A stretch of DNA of 64,000 nt from the NCBI GenBank assembly GCA_963678375.2, contig OY782831.1:124001-188000 (forward strand), read 5' to 3'. The position numbers were made by a program, and so were the translations under genes. This document shows, one piece after another, positions 52,015 to 59,998 of the stretch. The stretch comes from JAEKNW01 sp963678375. Lineage in GTDB: Bacteria; Cloacimonadota; Cloacimonadia; Cloacimonadales; JAFGVF01. Every line of letters starts with the position of its first letter. Position 1 is the stretch's first letter. The notes under the pieces are model-generated. The model was given only the letters and a program-made list of their open reading frames with translations. It searched no databases and was not told where the DNA came from.

Positions 52015-53155
52015 TATGTTTCCTTTTGGCAATTTTTTGTTTTTTTCCATGCCATACAAACCAATTAAACTGGCCAATAAATATTGTTAATATATTAAAA
52101 ATCGTCTGAATCACCATCCAAATAGGATAGAACCAAATCAATCTTCTGTTTGTTTTAAATATTGGGTAAGCAAAATAGAACATTTGTAGTTCCCCTACAA
52201 ACTTTAACGATAATGCTATAACAAAGACCCGCCAATCAATGAAAAGAGTTAGAACTATTCCAACATAGAAGATAAATAATCCTGCTAAAATTAGGAAAAA
52301 CTCAGTATTCATTTTAAACATAAGTTTAAGATTAGAAAACCACCTACTATGCTGGTTAAAGAGTTTTTTCCAACTTGGTATAGCTTTAGTCTTAACAAAA
52401 CTATCTTGAGCAAAATTGAATTTAATCTGCATCCCTTCTTTTCTAACTAACTGTAAGAAATTACAATCATCTCCTGAGATTAAATGATTAATCTTAGCAA
52501 AGCCTCCTACTCTTTCATAAGCATCTCTTGTATATGCTAAGTTTTGTCCTATGGCAGTGAATTGCTTTCCTAGAGCAAAACCACCAGCTAAACCGATATA
52601 TAAACATAGCAAATCAATGTGTTCGAATTTCTGAACAAAAGATGCTTTTTTCCAATCAATTTCAGTAGATGAATAACCAGCTACCATTGAAACGTCATCA
52701 GTAAAAGCTTGGACCATTGACTCTATCCAGGTACTTTTAGGGAAACAATCAGCATCTGTTAAGAGCAAGATTTCCCCCTTTGAAATAGCTATTGCTTGGC
52801 TAAGAGCATTTTTTTTAGGACTTATAGCTAGTTCCCTGTCACTAACATTAAAATATTTTATAAAGGGAAATTTGCTTGAAAATCCCTGTATTATTTCTTC
52901 AGATTTATCTTCGGAACCGTCATTAGCAATAATCACCTCAAATAATTCATTTGGATAAGTTTGATTAACTAACAGAGTTAACAAGCGCGGTAGGGTCTTC
53001 TCTTCATTTCTACTTGCAATAATTACTGATACCAATCTTTTTTTAAATGATCTTTTGTTTTTTAAGTGTGAAAAAGACCAAGAATACATTACTGATAAAA
53101 GAAAATAAAGAAATCCAGCTATCAAGGTAATATAGATAACTACTGTTGCTATCAT
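51995..53155 (-). CDS. Membrane glycosyltransferase, family 2
   Basis: 386 residues. An N-terminal membrane helix precedes the GT-A domain: VSVIIASRNEEKTLPRLL, the UDP-sugar loop VIIANDGSEDKS, DxD equivalent LLTDADCFPK, GDDCNFLQLVRKEG and a QHSRW motif (QxxRW). Three or more C-terminal helices follow (FFLILAGLFIFYVGIVLTLF). The layout fits processive or lipid-linked polysaccharide synthases. Substrates unknown. It is embedded between PBP1A and the GlmU-like gene, so an envelope role is likely. Confidence 0.88.
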   Translation of the reverse strand: MIATVVIYITLIAGFLYFLLSVMYSWSFSHLKNKRSFKKRLVSVIIASRNEEKTLPRLLTLLVNQTYPNELFEVIIANDGSEDKSEEIIQGFSSKFPFIKYFNVSDRELAISPKKNALSQAIAISKGEILLLTDADCFPKSTWIESMVQAFTDDVSMVAGYSSTEIDWKKASFVQKFEHIDLLCLYIGLAGGFALGKQFTAIGQNLAYTRDAYERVGGFAKINHLISGDDCNFLQLVRKEGMQIKFNFAQDSFVKTKAIPSWKKLFNQHSRWFSNLKLMFKMNTEFFLILAGLFIFYVGIVLTLFIDWRVFVIALSLKFVGELQMFYFAYPIFKTNRRLIWFYPIWMVIQTIFNILTIFIGQFNWFVWHGKKQKIAKRKHNEVLDS

Positions 53156-53163
53156 TTAGGCTC

Positions 53164-55452
53164 CTAGTTATTTAGTTCATCTACGATTAGAGGACTTGGA
53201 TCATCATAACGATAGAGAGGAGGGAAGTTATACTTGAGTCCAGGTCTTTGCAATTGTGGTAATCTTAACCTAGAAGAAAAAACCTCTTTAATACCCTCTT
53301 TTTTATTAAGAGTTCTAAAACCTGTTTCAGGATTAATATATTCTTCAACAATAGAGTTTGGTTTAGTAAAATCATAACGAGAATCATTTGCAGGAGGCAT
53401 TTCTCCCCCGTTATCATTGATAATTAATCTGGAGAGAATTCGTGCAGCTATTGGAGCACAAGCATGTCCACCACCAATCCCATCACCAATACCATCTATT
53501 TTATGACCAAGACTGTCAAACTGAACAGTTAAAGAATCTCCGCTGAGGGCAGAATAATTATCAAAACCTGTCCAAATACCCAAGACATACTGACCATTCA
53601 TACCAATAAACCAAGCATCCCTATAATCATCTGTTGTACCTGTTTTACCAGCTGAAGTCCAAGGGTAAATTTCCCTATTTTCTGGTTTATGAAAAGAAGA
53701 ACCAGCAGTTCCACCAGGTTTGGTAACTGATTTCATTAAATCTGACATTATATAAGCTACATCAGGCTCACAGACATGAATAGTTTCTGTGGTTGAAGAT
53801 TGAAGCAGATTACCATATTTGTCATAAACTCGATCTATAAAAATAGGTTTAACTCTTCGCCCTTGATTTGGGAAAGCTGTATAGGCAGTAATCATATCAA
53901 TTGGTTTTAATTCAGGTGTTCCCAAGGCTGAAGAATAGTAGGGAGGTACTTTTATTCCAAACTTATCTGCTTTCTTTGAAACAGTACTCTTACCAATATC
54001 GTACATTGTTTTTACAGCATAAATATTATAAGAATTTCTTATAGCTTTTCTTAGAGTGATATATCCACCTTTACTTCTAGTGTAGTTCAAAGGTCGATAT
54101 AAATATTTTCTCTCTAGTTTTTTCAGCGAATCCACATAAGTTGAATCTGCTAGTAAAGAATCTGGAGCATCTTCAAGATGTGGGATTTTATCCCAACCAA
54201 ACATTCTTATTCTGAAATCATCATCTCTAATAACCGTAGAAGCAGTATAACCATTTTCAATAGCAGCAGTATAGATAATAGGTTTAATAGTTGAACCAAC
54301 CTGTCTGCGAGATTGCATTATTCTATTGAGTTTTGAGTGTTTGAAGTTCCTACCACCTAACATAGTTTTTACTTTACCAGTATGAGCATCTAAGAGAAAA
54401 ATTCCTCCTTGCAAATAAGGAGTTTTAATATCAGTTACATCTGGATCATAATCAGCATATTTTATCTCATAATTTAGTTCATTTTCAATATTAGTTAATT
54501 GTTCATTAAGCAGAGTGTCTGCATACTGAGTTAAATCCCAATCTAAAGTTAAATGAATAGATAAACCATCTTCATAAAGTGCTTTCTTACCATATTTCTT
54601 GGCGATTTCATTTCCTATATAATAAAGGTAGAAAGAGTCAAGTTCATCATAATCACGATCAATGCAAACTAAAGGACTAGCCTTCTCAGCCAAATATTCT
54701 TTTTTGCTGATTTTGTTAGTTTTATACATTCTATAGAGAACCAAGTTTCTTCTTTCAGTAGTTCTCTCAACTCTTTTTCTTGGATTGAAGTAGTTTGGTC
54801 TTTGTAACATCCCAACCAAAGTAGCTGATTCCGCGATTGATAATTCTTTTACATCCTTACCAAAATAATACATAGATGCTCTTCCAACACCATAAACACC
54901 TTCACCGATATAGACCTTGTTGAAATAGATTTCCATTATCTCTTCTTTTGAGAATTCCTTTTCAATCAAAAGAGTAACCATCGCTTCTTTAATCTTTCTA
55001 ATCCAAGAACGTTCATGACTTAAAAAGAGGTTTCTTGCTAGCTGTTGAGAAAGAGTTGAAGCTCCTTGAGAAGCAGAACCCCTTTTCAAGTTTGTGATAG
55101 CGGCCCTGAGAGTACCAACAAGATCAATACCAAAGTGTTTGTAGAAATTACTATCTTCAGTCGAAGTAATAGCGTCCTTAAGATGTTGAGGTAAATCATT
55201 ATATTCAACTAAGGCTCTTTGTTCAGTAGCAAAAGTATGAATTATTTCCCCTCTACAATCATAGACCTTGGAAGGTAATGATATATCATAATTAATCAAT
55301 TCGGAAGGAGAAGGTAAATTGTTAGCATTTATCTTAAATAAATAATATACACCATAAGCAATTCCTACAGATATTATGCAGAGAATTGCGAAATAAATAA
55401 ATACTAACCTGATAAACTTTTCTCGTCTATTTTTTAATACTTTTCTTTTCAT
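53164..55452 (-). CDS. mrcA: Class A penicillin-binding protein (PBP1A-like)
   Basis: 762 residues, bifunctional peptidoglycan synthase. One N-terminal membrane helix (~14-36) is followed by the transglycosylase domain (EDSNFYKHFGIDLVGTLRAA, the catalytic Glu in TEDSNF, and QGASTLSQQLARNLFL), then the transpeptidase with STIK in VGSTIKPI, SYN in RNSYNIYAV and KTG in GKTGTTDDY. All active residues are present. ATG follows GGAG by 5 nt and overlaps the Gx transporter gene by 26 bp. Confidence 0.94.
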   Translation of the reverse strand: MKRKVLKNRREKFIRLVFIYFAILCIISVGIAYGVYYLFKINANNLPSPSELINYDISLPSKVYDCRGEIIHTFATEQRALVEYNDLPQHLKDAITSTEDSNFYKHFGIDLVGTLRAAITNLKRGSASQGASTLSQQLARNLFLSHERSWIRKIKEAMVTLLIEKEFSKEEIMEIYFNKVYIGEGVYGVGRASMYYFGKDVKELSIAESATLVGMLQRPNYFNPRKRVERTTERRNLVLYRMYKTNKISKKEYLAEKASPLVCIDRDYDELDSFYLYYIGNEIAKKYGKKALYEDGLSIHLTLDWDLTQYADTLLNEQLTNIENELNYEIKYADYDPDVTDIKTPYLQGGIFLLDAHTGKVKTMLGGRNFKHSKLNRIMQSRRQVGSTIKPIIYTAAIENGYTASTVIRDDDFRIRMFGWDKIPHLEDAPDSLLADSTYVDSLKKLERKYLYRPLNYTRSKGGYITLRKAIRNSYNIYAVKTMYDIGKSTVSKKADKFGIKVPPYYSSALGTPELKPIDMITAYTAFPNQGRRVKPIFIDRVYDKYGNLLQSSTTETIHVCEPDVAYIMSDLMKSVTKPGGTAGSSFHKPENREIYPWTSAGKTGTTDDYRDAWFIGMNGQYVLGIWTGFDNYSALSGDSLTVQFDSLGHKIDGIGDGIGGGHACAPIAARILSRLIINDNGGEMPPANDSRYDFTKPNSIVEEYINPETGFRTLNKKEGIKEVFSSRLRLPQLQRPGLKYNFPPLYRYDDPSPLIVDELNN

Positions 55453-55993
55453 TAAAGCTCCATGTTAATCTTTGCTTCAAGACAATAGCTATCAGTCCGG
55501 TTATAGTCCCTGTTCCCAGTCCTAATAGAAGTAAGAGTGGCGTTAACTCAAATATGGAATTTGAATAGATAATTATTATTCGAACAGTGACCAACTGCAT
55601 AATATTATGGGTTAAAGCCCCTAGGATACTTATTCCTACCCAACTCAAGCCTAACTTTAAATTTCTAGCAAGTAGCATAATCATTATCGATGTCATTCCA
55701 CTTGCAAAAGCAATTATTGTGGTTGGCATTAGCAGTGTTCCGACAATAAAGCCAGATAGCAATACTTTTCCAATCAAAACAAGGATTGCTGACACATCTT
55801 TATGGTTCATGAGAAGTAAAATTATTACAACATTTGCTAAACCAATCTTGAGAAATGGGAAAGGTTTTGGTATCAAGGATTCAGCAATTGCTATAGTTGC
55901 AGAACAAGCAGTATAAAAGCTTAATTCTAATAATTTATCTTTTATGTTACTGTTACCATTGTAATCAAAGCCATCACTTCCTTTATTTCTCAT
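55427..55993 (-). CDS. Gx transporter family (heptaprenyl diphosphate synthase component I-like)
   Basis: 188 residues, mostly hydrophobic, with five or so membrane helices. The segment AIAESLIPKPFPFLKIGLAN is the hallmark of the Gx/Hpre_diP_synt_I family, S-component-like membrane proteins of unsettled substrate, often near apbE or Rnf genes. It is the first gene of the long minus-strand operon down to thyX. No good ribosome binding site is visible at 55993. Confidence 0.78.
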   Translation of the reverse strand: MRNKGSDGFDYNGNSNIKDKLLELSFYTACSATIAIAESLIPKPFPFLKIGLANVVIILLLMNHKDVSAILVLIGKVLLSGFIVGTLLMPTTIIAFASGMTSIMIMLLARNLKLGLSWVGISILGALTHNIMQLVTVRIIIIYSNSIFELTPLLLLLGLGTGTITGLIAIVLKQRLTWSFNEKKSIKK

Positions 55994-56055
55994 TGTAAAA
56001 TATTACTTCTCTTAAACTTGGTCAAATCTTTTTATCTTAACACTTGTTGAGTCTT

Positions 56056-57351
56056 TTACGGATAGATTCTATAAATCATTCTTGGGAATGGAATTACTTC
56101 TCTGATATGTTTTGTTCCGGTCATCCATTGAACTAATCTCTCCAGTCCAATTCCAAAGCCACTGTGAGGGACTGATCCATATTTTCGCATATCTAAATAC
56201 CATTCATAGGTTTGAATATCTAACTTTTCTTCTTCCATTCTAGCTAGTAAAATATCGTAATCATCTTCACGCTGAGAACCACCAATTATTTCACCAAAAC
56301 CTTCTGGAGCAATTAAATCAGACCCTAATACTAGTTCTGAGTTATCTGGATCTTGTTTCATATAGAATGCTTTTATCTTTTTAGGCCATTTTTCTATAAA
56401 CAAAGCAACATCACTACCTTCGGTTAATAAAGCTTCTTCATTAGCGCCAAAATCTTCACCATGGTTAATATCACAACCTTTTCTCTTAAGAAACTCAATT
56501 GCTTCATAATGGGTCATAACCCTAAAAGGTGCATCAGCTTTCTTAAGCTGTTCAACATCTCTTTCTAAAATCTCTAGTTCTTTAGGACACTTGTCCAAAA
56601 CTGTTCTAATTACATGTCTAACTAAACCTTCTTGGATAGCCATATTCTCTTTATGATCCACAAATGCAGCTTCAGCATCCATCATCCAGAATTCAGTTAA
56701 ATGTTTGCGAGTCTTCGATTTTTCAGCTCTAAAAACTGGGCCAAAATCATAAACTCTTCCTAAAGTCATGATTGCAGGTTCAAGATAAAGTTGTCCAGAC
56801 TGTGAAAGGTAGGCTGAACCTTGATCAAAGTATTCAACTTCAAAGAGAGTTGTTGATCCTTCACATGGGTTTGGAGTCAGAATTGGAGAATCAAAACGAG
56901 TAAAAGAATTCTCATTAAGATATTGACTAATTGCATGATAAACAGTGTGTCTTACACGGAGATTAGCCCATTGTTTAGGAGCTCTAATCCATAAATGTCT
57001 GTTTGATAATAAGAAATCAGGTCCGTGTTCCTTTTTGCTAATTGGATATTCTGGTGCTATGCAAATTGGTTTGAGATCTGTCACATCTAACTCATAAACA
57101 CCAGGTTTCTTAGGATGTTCTTTTGGCCTTCCCCATATTTCAACAGAAGATTCAATAGTTAGAGTTTTTGAAAGTTCAAACTTCTCTTCTCCAATTCCTG
57201 GTTTATAAACCACTGTTTGAATTGCTCCTGTTCCATCTCTAAAGATGATAAACATCAATTTACCGCTTTTTCTAATGTTCCTAACCCAGCCACGTAGATG
57301 AATCTCTTCACCTAAATGGTTCTTTATATCTTTAACAAATATTGATTTCAT
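56056..57351 (-). CDS. asnS: Asparaginyl-tRNA synthetase
   Basis: 431 residues, class IIb. OB-fold anticodon domain (IHLRGWVRNIRKSGKLMFII), then class II motifs: motif 1 LNENSFTRFDSPILTP, motif 2 FRAEKSKTRKHLTEFWMMDAE, motif 3 GFGIGLERLVQWMTG. The SYLSQSGQLY-type segment (AYLSQSGQLYLE) and the lack of a GAD insertion separate it from bacterial AspRS, which is encoded at 59999. GAGGAG precedes ATG by 10 nt. Confidence 0.93.
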   Translation of the reverse strand: MKSIFVKDIKNHLGEEIHLRGWVRNIRKSGKLMFIIFRDGTGAIQTVVYKPGIGEEKFELSKTLTIESSVEIWGRPKEHPKKPGVYELDVTDLKPICIAPEYPISKKEHGPDFLLSNRHLWIRAPKQWANLRVRHTVYHAISQYLNENSFTRFDSPILTPNPCEGSTTLFEVEYFDQGSAYLSQSGQLYLEPAIMTLGRVYDFGPVFRAEKSKTRKHLTEFWMMDAEAAFVDHKENMAIQEGLVRHVIRTVLDKCPKELEILERDVEQLKKADAPFRVMTHYEAIEFLKRKGCDINHGEDFGANEEALLTEGSDVALFIEKWPKKIKAFYMKQDPDNSELVLGSDLIAPEGFGEIIGGSQREDDYDILLARMEEEKLDIQTYEWYLDMRKYGSVPHSGFGIGLERLVQWMTGTKHIREVIPFPRMIYRIYP

Positions 57352-57474
57352 AATTATTTAACTCCTCAGAAAATATAAATTTATACAAGATAATTATATT
57401 TTTTTATTGAGCTGATTATGTCAATATTTTTATTAGCTAGACTCTGAATGAATAATTTTTATAGCTAAAACACA

Positions 57475-57752
57475 CTATTTGCTAAGTCTTTGGTCTAATT
57501 CTCTTTTAGTCCAAACTTCTTTTTCAGATAAAATTCTATTAACCCTTCCTAATTCTCCCCCATAAGCAGTAACTATATAGTATAATCTATTAGCAGGTTA
57601 GAAGTAAAGAGCCCAGTTATGAATAAATTCAGGACTTTCCGAAATGGCTAAGAAGTCATAATCGTTAAGGGGGTAAGATACTGACTCTTATAATTTATAT
57701 AACAGCAAGGTGTTCCTGATATTCCAGATATTGTCTGTAGTTCATCCTTCAT
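57475..57752 (-). pseudogene. Decayed ~94-codon gene
   Basis: From ATG at 57752 the minus strand reads MKDELQTISGISGTPCCYIN and on to a CCCCC run at 57669-57673. Adding one C there restores NDYDFLAISESPEF and beyond, interrupted by one TAA (after NWALYF), then open again (YGGELGRVNRILSEKE) to a proper TAG at 57475. So one homopolymer frameshift and one nonsense codon separate a coherent ~94-residue product. No family recognised. Its start codon lies in the outer arm of palindrome D. Confidence comes from the protein-like composition across three segments. Confidence 0.55.
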
Positions 57753-57806
57753 TGTCTCTATCTCTATAAGTCATTGGAAACTTATTGAGAGAGTAACAAT
57801 CAAGGA
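57745..57806. repeat. Dispersed palindrome, copy D
   Basis: Arms 57745-57770 and 57781-57806 flank a 10-nt spacer; outer ends read TCCTTCATTG and CAATCAAGGA, which pair except at one position. Core arms CTCTATCTCTATAAG and CTTATTGAGAGAG. It lies ~30 bp downstream of the pfkA stop. Confidence 0.72.
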
Positions 57807-57835
57807 ACTACTTAGGCAAAAAACTTAGATTTTTT

Positions 57836-58936
57836 TTAATCTCCCAGATTTATATCTAATCCTCTAGCTGTAGCTATTATATCACTATCTAAGTCTATAA
57901 GGTTATACTCCTTAATAGCTTTTTTTATTTTAACACTAGTCAGATTTGGATGAGTATAGCAGACCATTTCACCAAACTGTTTATTTAAGACCATTTCAAA
58001 GGCTTTTCTACCGAACTGTGCTGCTAAAATTCTATCGAAAGCATTAGGGATACCGCCTCTTTGCAGATGTCCAAGCACAAGTAGTCTAGTTTCAACACCT
58101 AATTCTAATGCATCAATTTCACAGACTAATCTTTCACCAGCACCTTTAAGATGAACTTCATGAGATTCTACACTCTTAAAGCCTTCATTTGACATTTCTC
58201 CACCAATAGGTTTAGCTCCTTCAGCAATGATAATAACAGCAAAGCCAGGACCATCTTTAATCCTTTCAACTAAGCTTTCTTTTATTTTATCCAAGTTATA
58301 AGGTATTTCTGGTATCAAACATACTTCAGCACCTCCTGCAATTGCAGCATGTAATGCTATCCAACCAGCATATCTTCCCATAACTTCTAAGACAAATATT
58401 CTATGGTGTGAAGCTGCAGTAGTTACTAATTTATCTATCGCATCTGTTGCTATTTCAACAGCGGTTTGGAAACCAAAAGTAAAATCCGTAAAAGAAAGAT
58501 CATTATCAATAGTTTTAGGTATTCCGATAATAGGGCAGCCTTTTTCAAAGAGTCTTTGTGATATCCTTTGAGATCCATCTCCTCCAATGTTAATAACACC
58601 ATCAAAGCCTTCATATTGGATTCTTTTGATTAAGTCATTAGACCGATCTACTGTTGTTATTTTCCCTTTTATATCTTTCACTGGCCAAGCGAAAGGACCA
58701 CCCTTATTAGTAGTTCCTATAATAGTCCCTCCCTGGACATGAATTCCAGCAACTCTTTCAGGAGTAAGTTCAACAAGTTTCATTGGGTCTTGCAAGATAC
58801 CATTAAAAGCATCTATTGAGCCAATTACTTCCCAATCATCACTCTCTAGTTTAGACCTCTTAACAATAGCTCTGATAACAGCATTTAAGCCTGGGCAATC
58901 GCCACCACCAGTAGCAACTAATAATCTCTTTTTCAT
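57836..58936 (-). CDS. pfkA: 6-phosphofructokinase
   Basis: 366 residues. Conserved pieces are the N-terminal GGDCPGLNAVIRAIV, NIGGDGSQRIS and GIPKTIDNDLSFTDFTFGF, then catalytic/allosteric EVMGRYAGWIAL. In this family Gly after GGD (position 104 of E. coli PfkA) indicates ATP use and Asp indicates PPi; Lys in PKTIDND (position 124) is usual for PPi enzymes while ATP enzymes usually have Gly. Here the pair is Gly/Lys, the mixed type known from actinobacterial ATP-PFKs. ATG follows GGAGGTAGTT. It is divergent from the deacetylase gene. Confidence 0.93.
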   Translation of the reverse strand: MKKRLLVATGGGDCPGLNAVIRAIVKRSKLESDDWEVIGSIDAFNGILQDPMKLVELTPERVAGIHVQGGTIIGTTNKGGPFAWPVKDIKGKITTVDRSNDLIKRIQYEGFDGVINIGGDGSQRISQRLFEKGCPIIGIPKTIDNDLSFTDFTFGFQTAVEIATDAIDKLVTTAASHHRIFVLEVMGRYAGWIALHAAIAGGAEVCLIPEIPYNLDKIKESLVERIKDGPGFAVIIIAEGAKPIGGEMSNEGFKSVESHEVHLKGAGERLVCEIDALELGVETRLLVLGHLQRGGIPNAFDRILAAQFGRKAFEMVLNKQFGEMVCYTHPNLTSVKIKKAIKEYNLIDLDSDIIATARGLDINLGD

Positions 58937-59010
58937 AACTACCTCCGATTAATTTATCTTTGAAAAAATGACTCTCAAAAGTCAAGTTTTATTTCGATTG
59001 TTCAAATAAC

Positions 59011-59041
59011 TTGACACAATTTAGCATGCAAAAACTATAAG
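59011..59041 (+). promoter_or_regulatory. Promoter-like boxes at the deacetylase start
   Basis: TTGACA (59011-59016) and TATAAG (59036-59041) with a 19-nt gap stand directly before ATG 59045. If used, the transcript would be leaderless or start within the ORF. The spacing is longer than usual, so support is weak. Confidence 0.35.
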
Positions 59042-59044
59042 CTC

Positions 59045-59926
59045 ATGAAAATTATACCTATCTACTATCATTTAGTAAGCAATAAAAGAAATCCTTTAGT
59101 TGAAAATCTATATACCTACAAAGATATAGCTTCTTTCCGAAAGGATCTAGAGGTGCTTGTAAAAAAATATGATATTTTAGACCTTAATGCAATTAAATCT
59201 AATAAAAGAGGACTTGTTTTAACTTTTGATGATGGTTTTTCTGAGTGCTATAACATCATCTTTCCCATATTAAAAGAGTTTTCTATACCTGCTTTCTTTT
59301 TTGTTAATAATGACTTTATTGATAATAAGGATATGTTCTTTAGGGCAAAAATCTCCCTTCTTATCTCAAGACTAGACTATCTTAGTCCTTTCACTCACCA
59401 GCAGTTATCTTATGTTCTTGAGTGTAAAGTTACCAAGATAAAAAGCCAGATCTTAGCTATTAAGAACCATGATAAAGATAAAATCAACTCATTGCTAACT
59501 ATTGCTGATATTGATGTTGCAAAATACTTAGCAGAGAAAAAACCCTACTTATCAACTGAAGAGATTAAGGAAATGATAAATGCAGGCTACTATTTAGGTG
59601 GGCATACTAGTGATCATAGCAGATTGAAGTATTTCAATAGTCTAGAACAAGAGAAGAGAATTGTAGATAGTGCGCATGATATCAAAACTAGATTTAATTT
59701 AAGCTATTCTCTATGTTCTTTACCCCATAATGACCAAGGTTTAAAAAAAGTAGTTTTTCAGAATGTAAGCAAACAAATTGATTATCTTTTCGGGGGATAT
59801 GGTTTAAATCATCAGATAGAAAATAATTATCTACAAAGAATCTCTAACGAACATTCATCTTTAAGGATTGATAAATTCATTAATAGATGGAAAGTACTTC
59901 ATCATATAAAAAGAATTATCACATAG
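59045..59926 (+). CDS. Polysaccharide deacetylase family protein
   Basis: 293 residues with the NodB fold: LTFDDGFSECY (catalytic Asp and metal Asp) and GGHTSDHSRLKY (HxxxH metal site). There is no evident signal peptide. Such enzymes remove acetyl groups from GlcNAc-type sugars in peptidoglycan or surface glycans. No ribosome binding site is seen upstream of ATG 59045. It is followed 72 bp later by aspS. Confidence 0.8.
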   Translation: MKIIPIYYHLVSNKRNPLVENLYTYKDIASFRKDLEVLVKKYDILDLNAIKSNKRGLVLTFDDGFSECYNIIFPILKEFSIPAFFFVNNDFIDNKDMFFRAKISLLISRLDYLSPFTHQQLSYVLECKVTKIKSQILAIKNHDKDKINSLLTIADIDVAKYLAEKKPYLSTEEIKEMINAGYYLGGHTSDHSRLKYFNSLEQEKRIVDSAHDIKTRFNLSYSLCSLPHNDQGLKKVVFQNVSKQIDYLFGGYGLNHQIENNYLQRISNEHSSLRIDKFINRWKVLHHIKRIIT

Positions 59927-59998
59927 TTAAAGAAAAATCTTGAATCTTTATAAGACATATTTATTGTGTCTTCAAACATAAATTTAGAGGAGTTATTG

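Larger units (their letters stand above)
57352..57835. other. Spacer between asnS and pfkA
   Basis: 484 bp holding a decayed gene on the minus strand (57475-57752) and the dispersed palindrome copy D (57745-57806). Immediately beyond the pfkA stop is a weak hairpin (AGATT/AATCT, 57827-57842) with a minus-strand U-run that may be the pfkA terminator. Confidence 0.6.

Noticed and set aside
5315..57806. Integron attC sites at the four palindromes
   Set aside because: Arms are inverted repeats of the right size, but none carries the RYYYAAC / GTTRRRY core and no integron integrase or cassette array is seen.
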